From Candidatus Limnocylindrales bacterium (GTDB taxonomy: Bacteria > Moduliflexota > Moduliflexia > Moduliflexales > JAUQPW01): a stretch of DNA of 64,000 nt. The first letter of the stretch is position 1. Each line of letters opens with the position of its first letter. The notes under the pieces are model-generated. The model was not told the origin of the DNA. It was given only the letters and a program-made list of their open reading frames with translations, and did not search any database. The stretch is taken from assembly GCA_035559535.1 (NCBI GenBank), contig DATMBG010000036.1:104747-168746 (forward strand), read 5' to 3'. Of the stretch, positions 38,501 through 46,226 are shown one piece after another. The translations under genes and the position numbers were made by a program.

Positions 38501-39394
38501 TACCGTATCCAACTCTTCCAACGACAATATCCGATACAAGGGACCTATGAATTGAGTTCTCACGGGCAAAATACGCCGGAAATCATAGAACTCCCGCAAT
38601 CTACTCCTCTACCTCCTCATGTCGCGGCTCGGGTCCTCTGGCAGGGGGGCCGTCCAAAAATCTACGGTCCCCCACCGACTACTGTCACAGACCGGCTTCC
38701 CATCCTCCTGTATCACCGTATCACACCCGACAGTTCCTCCCTGCGTTATTGTGTAACCCCCCAAATGTTCGAAGAGCAAATCCGTTACCTGCACGAGACC
38801 GGGTTCTATAGCATCAGGTTGGAGGATTGGCATACGGCTATGGAAACCCGGCGCCCCTTGCCGGGTCGAGCCATACTCCTCACCTTTGATGACGGCTATG
38901 CCGATTTCCTGACGTATGCATGGCCTGTGCTGAAGCGTTATGGCTTCTCCGCCATGGTCTTCCTGGTTGCAGAAGAAATCGGACGTTTGAACCGGTGGGA
39001 ACTTTTTTATGGAGAAGCAGTCCCTCTGCTTCATTGGGATGAAATTCATCAACTCCAAAAGGAAGGGGTTGAATTTGGTGCGCATTCGGCCACCCATCGT
39101 CCTTTGACGGCACTTTCTATAACTGAGATTGTTCGTGAAGGGGCCCGCTCCCGGGCAATCCTCCAGCGAGGACTGGGCCGTCCCGTCACGTCCTTTGCCT
39201 ATCCCTACGGGGAAGTCGACCCGGTCGTTCAACACCTCATAGGAGCCTGTGGCTATATCTTCGGCCTGTCTTGCCGACCCGAACGGAGCAGGTTTCAGGA
39301 TTCCTTACTTGAATTACCTCGAATCGAAGTGACCGGTTCAGATAATTTACAGACCTTTATCTCAAAACTCAGTATTAAGCCCGATTCTTCTTAA
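35600..39394 (+). CDS. Giant fusion: GT2, two accessory domains, NodS-like methyltransferase, NodB-like deacetylase
   Basis: About 1264 residues. Residues 1-225: GT2 domain (VSVIIPAHNAADTL, VVDDGSTDRT, FLDADDW, CEDWDLW). About 372-450 and 528-610: two copies of the accessory domain seen in neighbouring GTs (cores CTVELEGKSLG and PTVGGTALG). About 784-975: NodS-like SAM methyltransferase (QSDPWRYTHPYEQTKYEQTL, then LELACAEGHFT). About 1033-1260: polysaccharide deacetylase with TFDDGYAD near 1095 and the metal-binding HSATHRPL near 1162. The frame extends to 35510, but this ATG gives a normal GT2 start. It could add an N-acetyl sugar, deacetylate it and N-methylate the amine. Base composition is richer in G+C than the upstream genes. 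It converges with the next gene, overlapping by 20 bp. Confidence 0.88.
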   Translation: MRPSVSVIIPAHNAADTLAQTLESLLVQTVPDWEAIVVDDGSTDRTAFIATSFAERDPRIRTVSQLQKGAGAARNAGIRLAHFDWLLFLDADDWILPPLLERLTDGLIADPGLDAVHCGWARIAPNGEVFSEEGCTLSGDLFAKAACRCPFVIHSCIVRRSLVEMVGGFDSTFQTCEDWDLWQRIARTGARFGRIPDVLSRYRMRGHSLSSNVHQMLTDGLRVITLGHSRDPRVPNPDPAHMDGLPVENLSVTKALFVIWWAFFLIGCGQNPKPLLGRIKENRYLPLDPPVIAQMIFTTVPLALYKTPSAWVELWPSLARPIEEFLLSLEELTSPPGLMRRCSTILERLILDYWSAHIRGSKPQTLSMGTTHAVRIEVTEPIPDLIIPAPAERLHCTVELEGKSLGVIELPICDELVSAQVLTDAIAAKFFWPILGKFFERTIYPGVEIRETSKGLSVWRGAVLLAEGLPKPESQTFFQEIHDQIGWTLFLQEIWARPDWTSSHFYDPQSGDQPATRRHRVAQTRNGNNWLTLEVSGDLPDVEIMDQKLKVIPTVGGTALGIVTISVKGNLIRAQELRAVLTTVGGLELCRMAVREGLIGRPFEEAASLRTRLASVAQKNFRSITPKEPKEVLLVPDWTQTVARALSWDNLIKQPLRSVILARRAHGRIGTSVCRRALLPAAAAPDLIKAALAADEPVIQIHGLNKQSKPTVHLQNLLRQGWNRIWRRNPGYEDTEPPGRVIYVPDLLWQPCRHTSVSPVETKGSDEEPSPQKNRLMGGSSYDRHFFETIFVTQSDPWRYTHPYEQTKYEQTLALLPTLSFDKALELACAEGHFTVQLAPRVRSLMAADISQTALDRAAARCSNCKNVQFIRLDLTKDPLPGRFNLIVCSEVLYYVGRRDSLEAVARKLADALEPGGYLISAHANLVVDEPDRTGFDWNHPFGAKVIGEVLASTPPLRLVKELRTPLYRIQLFQRQYPIQGTYELSSHGQNTPEIIELPQSTPLPPHVAARVLWQGGRPKIYGPPPTTVTDRLPILLYHRITPDSSSLRYCVTPQMFEEQIRYLHETGFYSIRLEDWHTAMETRRPLPGRAILLTFDDGYADFLTYAWPVLKRYGFSAMVFLVAEEIGRLNRWELFYGEAVPLLHWDEIHQLQKEGVEFGAHSATHRPLTALSITEIVREGARSRAILQRGLGRPVTSFAYPYGEVDPVVQHLIGACGYIFGLSCRPERSRFQDSLLELPRIEVTGSDNLQTFISKLSIKPDSS

Positions 39395-40181
39395 GGATGA
39401 CCAAATCCTGTGCCCCAACCCAGGTTGCCGTACTTCCAGACCAAAGTCCTGGTAAAGGAGCCTGGACCAGTTCTAAACCTGCCTGAAGAGTAAAACGCTG
39501 GATCAGGCTAAATCGGTAGGCGGTCATTTGCTCGGGATTGTCTGGCTCTACAATGGCAAAATCGTCATCGTAAGGCCCATAAGGATGATCAAAATTGAAT
39601 AGGGGTCGTGCAAACCCAGATGGCCTGGGTTGTCCAGGTCGATAATTATCGAGCAGAAAGAAACTAAATACACAACGCCCACCCGACTTGAGAACTCGGG
39701 CTGACTCCCGGAAGTAGTTCAAAGTTGCCTCCGGTAACATATGGGTAAAGACAGAGGCCGCATAGACAATATCAAAGGTACAATCAGGATAAGGAAAGTG
39801 ATACACTGCGGCAGATATCCGTCCGGCAGGATTATAACAGGTATTGTGGATATCGGCCCAGAGGAAACGGAAGTTCGGATAGGCCCTATGGAAAGTTTGC
39901 TCAAGAAATATAATTTTATTCCGGCAAATATCAAAACCCTCATAAGAGCCTTCTGAGGATAAAATATACCGTAAGGGAAAAGCGATTCGCCCGAGTCCAC
40001 AGCCTATTTCAAGCACAGCACTCTGCCGGGTGATACCGCCATAGATACGGAGTAACATACTCCATTCTTCCGCCCATCGGAACCACTCTTCAAGCACTTC
40101 AATACCCTCCTGACGCATTAGAGATAAAGGAGGAATAAGATCCGGTTCGTAGGCAATCTGAGGTTGATTGATAGCATTCAT
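39375..40181 (-). CDS. Class I SAM-dependent methyltransferase
   Basis: A 268-residue methyltransferase with motif I VLEIGCGLGRIAFPL, an acidic GFDICRNK at motif II, and FDIVYAASVFTHML at motif IV, followed by YFRESARVLKSGG as in Methyltransf_11/25 proteins. No membrane segment is seen. The last of four minus-strand genes in this block; its 3' end overlaps the giant fusion gene tail to tail. The acceptor is probably a sugar hydroxyl or amine of the glycan. Confidence 0.85.
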   Translation of the reverse strand: MNAINQPQIAYEPDLIPPLSLMRQEGIEVLEEWFRWAEEWSMLLRIYGGITRQSAVLEIGCGLGRIAFPLRYILSSEGSYEGFDICRNKIIFLEQTFHRAYPNFRFLWADIHNTCYNPAGRISAAVYHFPYPDCTFDIVYAASVFTHMLPEATLNYFRESARVLKSGGRCVFSFFLLDNYRPGQPRPSGFARPLFNFDHPYGPYDDDFAIVEPDNPEQMTAYRFSLIQRFTLQAGLELVQAPLPGLWSGSTATWVGAQDLVILKKNRA

Positions 40182-40184
40182 GAT

Positions 40185-40222
40185 AGTTATCGATTTTATT
40201 TATCCACGAAGGGTCAAGAAAA
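40185..40222 (+). repeat. Dispersed 38-bp repeat, copy B
   Basis: Same core as copies A (20229-20266) and C (56561-56589): AGTTATCGATTTTATTTATC, then GAAGGGTCAAGAAAA. It is followed by G-rich then C-rich words (40223-40280) that reach the stop codon of the next GT gene. Confidence 0.75.
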
Positions 40223-40278
40223 ATATGAGAATATGGGGGTATGGGTGTAAATTCTCCCATACCCCCACACTCCCATAC

Positions 40279-41481
40279 TCACAGTAGAGAGTTGGAGCGA
40301 ACTTTACGATCATAGCGATAGGTGGCAAAATAGGTCCAAGGGGCATGTAGCATTCCCCATAGTTCCGCCCAGACCAGCCTGAGAGGAAAGGTATGCCGTC
40401 TCAATAAGCCTTTAACCAGGCGATTCAGAAGCCAGCCCACTATCCATTGCCATAAGGCAAAGTGGAGAACTTTACCACGTCCAACTTGACCTCTACGCCA
40501 CACTTTGATGAGGTACACTCCAAACGCACATCCGTTATTATAAAGTTGCTGGCGCAGGCCATCCATATCTCGCCGATGCTGATGCCAGACTAAGGCCGTT
40601 GGCTCATAACGCAGCGTCAAACCAGCGGTAAGAATCCTGTGGAACATGTCCAGATCACCTCCTCCTCGTGCAGGAGTACCCACATCCAGGGCCGTATCAA
40701 AGTTACCGACGATTTCAAAGACGTTTCGGCGAAAAGCCATATTAGCCCCAACCCCAACGGCATGCACGGCAATGAGGTCTTGGGGACGCAGGGTCTCACG
40801 CTGAAATTGGCGAGGTAGCATCCCTTTGCCCATACCACCGTATTGTTCAAATAGATGTTGGGCAGGGGTCTCCAATTCAGCAGGCAGGACCAGCCCGGTC
40901 ATGGCCGATACCTGCGGATCGGCAAACGCAGTAGCAACTCCCTGAAGCCAGCCCGGATCTACCCTTACATCGTCATCTACATAAGCGATAATGTCATATT
41001 GGGCTTCGGCTATACCCCGGTTACGTGCCCAGTTTAATCCGGGTCGATCTTCTCGTACAGAACGAAATGGCGTTTCAGATACCACCTCGGCCGTTGCTTG
41101 ATCCCGGGAAGCATTATCCACCACAATCACCTCATACGTTTTATACTCGAGCCGGCTTAAGGCTTTGAGACACTGTCGTAAGGAATAGGCCCGATCCCTT
41201 GTGCAGACAACAATACTGATAGGGAGGTTTAAATCACAGGTAAATTCGGTTCTCCGTGCGTAGGTAGTTTGCTCTTCAGGGGAAATATTAAGTTGATCGG
41301 CAATAGCCTGCTCCAATTGACGGTGGGACAAGGTGACCTGCCAGGGACTTAAGGTAAGGTACAAAATCCCCAAGGGCCGTCTTCCGTTCCGTACCAATAC
41401 AAACGCTTGTTGATAACCTTCCAATCCCCAAATCGGGGTTGAGGGTCGACTCAGATCGTATTGGATGATATAAGTTCTCAT
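40279..41481 (-). CDS. Family 2 glycosyltransferase with novel N-terminal domain
   Basis: A 400-residue paralogue of the genes at 30943 and 42981. The accessory domain fills residues 1-75 (YIIQYDLSRP, then LVRNGRRPLG at 29-38). GT2 motifs follow: SIVVCTRDRAYSLRQCL, VVDNASRD, GLNWARNRGI, YVDDDVRVD, GGGDLDMFHRI and WHQHRRDMDGLR. A hydrophobic segment lies near the C-terminus. The longer frame to 41568 would add 29 residues encoded by a C-rich repeat, so the ATG at 41481 with GGAG just upstream is preferred. Confidence 0.85.
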   Translation of the reverse strand: MRTYIIQYDLSRPSTPIWGLEGYQQAFVLVRNGRRPLGILYLTLSPWQVTLSHRQLEQAIADQLNISPEEQTTYARRTEFTCDLNLPISIVVCTRDRAYSLRQCLKALSRLEYKTYEVIVVDNASRDQATAEVVSETPFRSVREDRPGLNWARNRGIAEAQYDIIAYVDDDVRVDPGWLQGVATAFADPQVSAMTGLVLPAELETPAQHLFEQYGGMGKGMLPRQFQRETLRPQDLIAVHAVGVGANMAFRRNVFEIVGNFDTALDVGTPARGGGDLDMFHRILTAGLTLRYEPTALVWHQHRRDMDGLRQQLYNNGCAFGVYLIKVWRRGQVGRGKVLHFALWQWIVGWLLNRLVKGLLRRHTFPLRLVWAELWGMLHAPWTYFATYRYDRKVRSNSLL

Positions 41482-41511
41482 GACTCCAAGGAGAGTAGGC
41501 TCCCACCTTGT

Positions 41512-41536
41512 CCCTCCCCCGCTTCGCAGGGGAGGG
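41512..41536. repeat. C-rich hairpin upstream of the GT gene
   Basis: CCCTCCCC (41512-41519) and GGGGAGGG (41529-41536) are perfect inverted repeats, and outer words around 41500 and 41575 (CTCCCACC, AAAGTGGGAG) may extend the pairing. The hairpin lies in the 187-bp gap between the GT genes at 41481 and 41669. Confidence 0.65.
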
Positions 41537-41668
41537 GACTTTGATGGCAACATTTCTTCCCCTGCCAAAGTGGGAGAAGGTCAGGGAGGGGGCCTGTTGA
41601 CAGGTACTTCCCTAAAAAACCTACCTTGATTGGGGAGCGTTCCTTAAGTCAAGGCCATGGGGGGTTAA

Positions 41669-42964
41669 TCAGGAAGGGATATTTGCATCTTTCTTAAGTC
41701 CCCCATTCCTTTGTAAAGTCTGAGGTATCGGACTTGAGTGTTCCAGTTGATCTAGCATATATAAACCGAGGAGCATAGTTCCATATTGGTAAATCAGTGC
41801 CTCCCGAACATGAACAGGTCGTAGGGGCTCGGCACCGATCATCGGTGCAATACGGCCAAGGGGGATAGTGCCGTACCGCAAACGCACTGCGTCCACAGGA
41901 TTTTCATTTAGAATCGCCTCAAGGCGTGGCATATCCGTGGCTACATCCAGTTCGATTTCATGATAGGTGATTGGCTCCAGGGGGGCATCTTGCTGTAACC
42001 GCCGCAGAGCAGACAACGAGCCCAGTTCCCTCTTCACACCACGCCAATAGAAATAACTATGCAAACAACCATAGATACGTTCCATCAGACTGGAAAATTT
42101 ACAGGCCCTGGCAACACGAAGGGGCACCCGGAGTATTTGAGCCAGGAGCGTAGCCAGTACCGGCTGCCGCCAGAGCAGGTACCAAAGAGGTCGCAGAATT
42201 GGGCCTGAAACCGGTCGGCTTAGCGAAAACTCTCGAAACACCTCAGGATGTTTTTGTACGATTAAGGACTGACCCTGCCCTTCTGCGGTTGCCCTTTGGA
42301 GTGAGCGCTCCAAAGATAGTTCACCATGGTGAATACTAGCAGCTTCGCGTATGAAGCGAAATCGCACCCTCCGCTTCAGGAGTCGTATACCGAACTCGTA
42401 ATCTTCACCGGCTTTCCCATGAAACCGCTCATCGAACCCTCCCAGGTCATTAAATAACTGACGGGGCAATGAAACATTGCCCGTACAGAAATCCCAAAAA
42501 GTAAAACGATGGGAAGGTTGTGACCGGGCCTGGAATCCTTTATCCCACCAAAGCTTAACGGAGATTTCAAAGATATCCGTGATATTTTCACGGACAGCTA
42601 CCGGAAAATAACCCAATACTACCCCTCCGGGATAGGCGGTATGGGTCGTGAGATGTGCCCGAACAAGTTCCGGCGTTGCTTCCATATCATCATCCAGAAA
42701 GAGTAGCAAAGGCGCGGTAGCCAAACGGGCACCGTGGTTGCGAGCGGCAGCGGCTCCCAATGCAGGCTGCTCGACGAATATGAGGGTATAAGGTAACTGG
42801 AGTGACCGGACCACATCGGAGGTAGAATCCTGACATCCATCGGCCACTACAATGACTTCATAGTCTTCAGGAGCAGTGGTCTGTTTTGCAAGGGCTCCTA
42901 ACGTGCGAGGTAACATCTCGCTACGGTTGTGGGTCGGAATAATAATACTGATCCGTGGGGTCAT
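41669..42964 (-). CDS. Family 2 glycosyltransferase with the accessory domain at its C-terminus
   Basis: A 431-residue protein. The GT2 domain is N-terminal: ISIIIPTHNRSEMLPRTL, VVADGCQDST, GAAAARNHGA, FLDDDMEATPE and GEDYEFGIRLLKR. Residues of about 200-310 are basic and partly helical. At about 325-400 comes a domain with core RLRYGTIPLG (361-370), clearly like the N-terminal domain of the neighbouring GTs but at the other end of the protein. It starts 16 bp after the stop of the GT gene upstream. Confidence 0.85.
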   Translation of the reverse strand: MTPRISIIIPTHNRSEMLPRTLGALAKQTTAPEDYEVIVVADGCQDSTSDVVRSLQLPYTLIFVEQPALGAAAARNHGARLATAPLLLFLDDDMEATPELVRAHLTTHTAYPGGVVLGYFPVAVRENITDIFEISVKLWWDKGFQARSQPSHRFTFWDFCTGNVSLPRQLFNDLGGFDERFHGKAGEDYEFGIRLLKRRVRFRFIREAASIHHGELSLERSLQRATAEGQGQSLIVQKHPEVFREFSLSRPVSGPILRPLWYLLWRQPVLATLLAQILRVPLRVARACKFSSLMERIYGCLHSYFYWRGVKRELGSLSALRRLQQDAPLEPITYHEIELDVATDMPRLEAILNENPVDAVRLRYGTIPLGRIAPMIGAEPLRPVHVREALIYQYGTMLLGLYMLDQLEHSSPIPQTLQRNGGLKKDANIPS

Positions 42965-42980
42965 AAGTTCCCTCCAAAGG

Positions 42981-44189
42981 TTATGTTTGGGGAGTTTTTA
43001 CTCCAATCAACCGGGTCCTACGTTCACGACGACGGCTGATAAAATAGGCGTAGGGCGCAATGAAACAACCCCACAACTCTGCCAAAGTCATGGTCAGGGG
43101 ATAAGCATCAGGATGGCGAAGCACTCCCAACCTGAGATGGCGTAAATGGTGATGGTGGAACCAGTACCAGGCCACCTGAAGCGCTTGGAGATCTCTATGT
43201 TGAAACAGGCAGCGAAGCAGGAACGCATAGGTTCCCACACTGTAACCATAAAGAGCTTTGCGTAACTCGCCGTAACTACGACGGTGGCGATGCCAGACTA
43301 CAGCCGCCGGGTCGTATACAATCCGATAGCCGGCCCTCAATAAGCGATAAAAGGCATAGGTATCTCCACTGGACTGGGTCGCCGTCCCACCGTCAAGTTC
43401 CACGGCAAACAAACCGAGTTGATTCAGCAATTGCCGCCGAAATGCCATATTAGCCCCTGCTCCTACATTGGCTGCTGCAGCGGGTAAAATCGTCTGAGCT
43501 GTGAACTCACGTCGCCGGAAACCTCGCCCAAAGCCTCCATACTGCTCAAATAATTCCTGGGCTTCGGTCTCCAGTTCAAAGGGCATTACCAGGCCCGTAA
43601 CAGCAGCAACCTGAGGATCGACAAAGGGTCTAAGCATGGCTTTGATCCAGCCGGCTTCCACCACCACGTCATCATCGGTATAGATCACAACCTCACCTTT
43701 AGCCACCTGTGCGCCTCGGGTCCGGGCCCAGTTCAAGCCTTTACGAGGCTCAAGTACATAATGTACAGGATAGCCGGTCACCAAGCGAGTCGTGCTGTCA
43801 TCCGAGGGGGCATTGTCAACGACAATAATTTCAGTGTCCTTCGTGGCTACAGTACACAGGGTATCCAGACAACGGCGGAGGTCATCGGTACGGTTACGGG
43901 TGCAAATAACCACACTGGCCGATGGCAGCTTTTCTTCAAATACTGGTACTTCAGCAGAAGTAGGGAGTAGCTCATCAAGGGCAACAACCACAAGTGCTTT
44001 ATCTAACTTCGCACTTGCCGCTCGCCAGAGATCGACGGCCGTAATGCGACCTCCCAGGATATCCATCTGTACCTGCCCTAGAGGTTTACCTCGCCAACGT
44101 AGCAAGATTAATGCGGTACGATACGGAGACAGATCCTGAATATCCTGGGGGCCATAGGCTAAATCTACATCCAAAATTTTTGTGGCCAT
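42981..44189 (-). CDS. Family 2 glycosyltransferase with novel N-terminal domain
   Basis: A 402-residue paralogue of the genes at 30943 and 40279. The accessory domain occupies residues 1-75 (ATKILDVDLAYGP, then LLRWRGKPLG at 29-38). The GT2 domain shows SVVICTRNRTDDLRRCL, VVDNAPSDDST, GLNWARTRGA, YTDDDVVVE, SSGDTYAFYRLL and WHRHRRSYGELR. It is the first gene of the four-gene minus-strand set 44189-39375; a sigma-54-like promoter match lies 160 bp upstream. Confidence 0.85.
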   Translation of the reverse strand: MATKILDVDLAYGPQDIQDLSPYRTALILLRWRGKPLGQVQMDILGGRITAVDLWRAASAKLDKALVVVALDELLPTSAEVPVFEEKLPSASVVICTRNRTDDLRRCLDTLCTVATKDTEIIVVDNAPSDDSTTRLVTGYPVHYVLEPRKGLNWARTRGAQVAKGEVVIYTDDDVVVEAGWIKAMLRPFVDPQVAAVTGLVMPFELETEAQELFEQYGGFGRGFRRREFTAQTILPAAAANVGAGANMAFRRQLLNQLGLFAVELDGGTATQSSGDTYAFYRLLRAGYRIVYDPAAVVWHRHRRSYGELRKALYGYSVGTYAFLLRCLFQHRDLQALQVAWYWFHHHHLRHLRLGVLRHPDAYPLTMTLAELWGCFIAPYAYFISRRRERRTRLIGVKTPQT

Positions 44190-44348
44190 ATGTCAATCTT
44201 TAGTCCTTAAATCGATACTTGAGCAGAGTATAGATCGAGCCAACTCCGCCCCTTCAGAATATTTTTATTATATTTTTCATAACCCCTTAAAACCAAATTA
44301 GGTAGATTTCATAAGTTTATCTCACAGGCTCCTTCATAAAGTATACTT

Positions 44349-44364
44349 TGCATATGTTATACCA
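44349..44364 (-). promoter_or_regulatory. Sigma-54-type promoter match facing the GT set
   Basis: Read on the minus strand, TGGTATAACATATGCA has GG and GC exactly 10 bases apart with a perfect TGCA at -12; the -24 element is TGGTA instead of TGGCA. The start codon at 44189 is 160 bases downstream. Confidence 0.4.
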
Positions 44365-44589
44365 TTTAAAAGGGTCAACGCCATCCTCCAACCATCACAC
44401 CTTGGTCGGTGGCCCCTTTTTCTCATTACTCCAGGACTTATTACCGACTGATCCTACCACATTGTTACTTTTCTGGGATTTGTATGAATAGGTCTCCTAT
44501 CTAAAAGTTAGACGGTTCTTTGTAAAACAAAGGGGTTATAATCAACCCGATAGGACGACCCTGGGGTCATCTAGCATTAAGGAGACTCC

Positions 44590-44605
44590 TGGCACCGCTA
44601 TTGCA
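44590..44605 (+). promoter_or_regulatory. Sigma-54 promoter of the exosortase operon
   Basis: TGGCACCGCTATTGCA matches the sigma-54 consensus TGGCACGN4TTGCW at every fixed position except one. It lies 80 bases ahead of the exosortase start codon. The sigma-54 activator PrsR is encoded 10 kb downstream. Confidence 0.75.
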
Positions 44606-44684
44606 AAGTTACAGGATGAGTTTATGGAAGGGTCTAAATTATGACTAGGAACATAACAAATTCTTCCTTGTTAGGATCTCAAAA

Positions 44685-45584
44685 ATGCGTTATACTATCC
44701 CTATAGAAAAAAGTTCTAAATCCGTATCTCATCCCTCCTGGTTGAAGAGAACTTCAGGTATGAGAATTCAAATCGGCGTTCTAGGTTTACTATTTCTTAT
44801 TTTGTATTCGCCTCTCTTTCCTATGCTGGTTTACGATTGGAGCCATGACCCCAACTACTCCCATGGATTTTTAATCCCTGTGGTTTCCGGTTACCTGGTT
44901 TGGCAGCAGAGAGAAAAGTTGGGGTTTCAGAAAGTGAGTCCTTCAAACTGGGGGTTAGCGATCACAGTTCTCGGCTTGATCCTTTACCTGGTTGCAAATA
45001 TTGCAGCCGAACTTTATACCATGCGGGTATCTATGCTGATCGTTTTAAGTGGAATTATTCTGGCTATATTTGGAAAAAATATCTTTAAGATCTTACTGTT
45101 TCCCATAGCCTATCTTCTTTTTATGATCCCGATTCCCTATATTATTTATAATTTGATCGCCTTTCCCCTTAAAATGTTTGTTACAGCCCAGGCCGAGACC
45201 CTTCTTCAGGGGATGGGCATCCCGGTTCTTCGGGAAGGAAATGTTCTTCATATGTCTACGGGTCCTTTAGAGGTGGTGGATGCCTGTAGTGGCATGAGAT
45301 CTATCATGTCTCTCCTCGCTTTAAGTGCTGCTTTCGGATATCTTACCCTTAAAACCAATTGGAAACGGATTCTTCTTTTCATTTCCGCCATTCCCATCGC
45401 TATATTAACCAATTTATTCCGTGTAACATTCACCGGTATCTTAGCAAACTCTTATGGTCAGCGAGTAGCTGAAGGATTTTTACATGAATTCTCTGGCATG
45501 CTGGTCTTTGGAATGGCTTTGATTTGCTTATTCGGTGTAAGGGGTTTATTATCATGGATCAAGCCACAAGAAACTTCCTTATAA
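44685..45584 (+). CDS. Exosortase (EpsH-like transpeptidase)
   Basis: A 299-residue inner-membrane protein with about eight hydrophobic helices. The catalytic triad of exosortases is visible: Cys in VVDACSGMRSI, Arg in TNLFRVTFTG and His in FLHEFSGMLVF. It cleaves PEP-CTERM sorting signals and probably attaches the protein to a surface glycan. The EpsI gene overlaps its end, and one PEP-CTERM protein is encoded 5.5 kb away. The exosortase subtype is not assigned. A near-consensus sigma-54 promoter lies 80 bp upstream. The N-terminal 20 residues are not hydrophobic, and Met26 is an alternative start. Confidence 0.95.
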   Translation: MRYTIPIEKSSKSVSHPSWLKRTSGMRIQIGVLGLLFLILYSPLFPMLVYDWSHDPNYSHGFLIPVVSGYLVWQQREKLGFQKVSPSNWGLAITVLGLILYLVANIAAELYTMRVSMLIVLSGIILAIFGKNIFKILLFPIAYLLFMIPIPYIIYNLIAFPLKMFVTAQAETLLQGMGIPVLREGNVLHMSTGPLEVVDACSGMRSIMSLLALSAAFGYLTLKTNWKRILLFISAIPIAILTNLFRVTFTGILANSYGQRVAEGFLHEFSGMLVFGMALICLFGVRGLLSWIKPQETSL

Positions 45585-46219
45585 TTTGTATACTCCTGGG
45601 CTTAACCACAGGGTACCTGCGACTCTTACCTCACGGTCAGGATATTCCTTTGCGTCAGGATATTCTCACCTTAAATACTCAAATCGGTGACTGGACAGGA
45701 AAACCTCATATTCCCTTCTCCCCTGAAGTCCTCGAAAAGCTCCGGGTAGATGATTACCTTAATCGTAATTATCAAAATTCCAGAGGAGAAATGATCTCCC
45801 TCTATGTGGGCTACTATCGTAATCAACGCCAGGGAGATCTTATCCACTCCCCTCAACAGTGTCTGCCGGGTGGAGGATGGAACATTACAAAAAGAGAGAT
45901 TATCTCCATTCCTATCCAGGACGGAAGACGTTCCCATCTTCGGGTCAACCGGTTTACCCTCCAAAAAGACGATGAAAAAATGCTGGCTTATTACTGGTAT
46001 GAGGGTCGAGGAAGGACTTTGACCAGCGAGTACCTACAAAAAGTTTATCTTATTCTGGATGCCATCCGGTATAATCGAACCGATGAAGCGCTGATACGCC
46101 TCCTCACCCCCATTCGGAATGATAACCTGGCCGAAGCCGACCGAAACTTGCGGGATTTTACCCAGAAAATAGCACCGATCTTGAGTAATCGGTACTTTCC
46201 ACCTGCCCCTGGGGTTTAG
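45554..46219 (+). CDS. epsI: EpsI family protein
   Basis: A 221-residue exosortase-associated protein, anchored by one N-terminal helix (FLIICILLGLTTGYL) with the rest outside the inner membrane. The DWTGKP segment, VGYYRNQRQGDLIHSP and the conserved Cys in QQCLPGGGW are family features. Its role with exosortase is not settled. The gene overlaps the exosortase gene by 31 bp, and AGGGG lies 9 bases before the chosen ATG; the frame extends 10 codons further to 45524. Confidence 0.9.
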   Translation: MDQATRNFLIICILLGLTTGYLRLLPHGQDIPLRQDILTLNTQIGDWTGKPHIPFSPEVLEKLRVDDYLNRNYQNSRGEMISLYVGYYRNQRQGDLIHSPQQCLPGGGWNITKREIISIPIQDGRRSHLRVNRFTLQKDDEKMLAYYWYEGRGRTLTSEYLQKVYLILDAIRYNRTDEALIRLLTPIRNDNLAEADRNLRDFTQKIAPILSNRYFPPAPGV

Positions 46220-46226
46220 TAGGGAA

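Larger units (their letters stand above)
44190..44684. other. Divergent intergenic region between the GT set and the exosortase gene
   Basis: A 495-bp gap with no gene. It holds sigma-54-like promoter matches facing both ways (44349-44364 minus, 44590-44605 plus). The stretch between them has no strong repeat and may hold binding sites for an enhancer-binding protein such as PrsR. Confidence 0.6.

Noticed and set aside
36655-39235. Long antisense ORFs opposite the giant fusion gene
   Set aside because: They are shadows in a G+C-richer gene; the sense frame has clear domains throughout.
35600-39394. Nod-factor biosynthesis
   Set aside because: Domain classes match, but there is no NodA acyltransferase and the context is a surface-glycan/exosortase locus, so only analogous chemistry is claimed.
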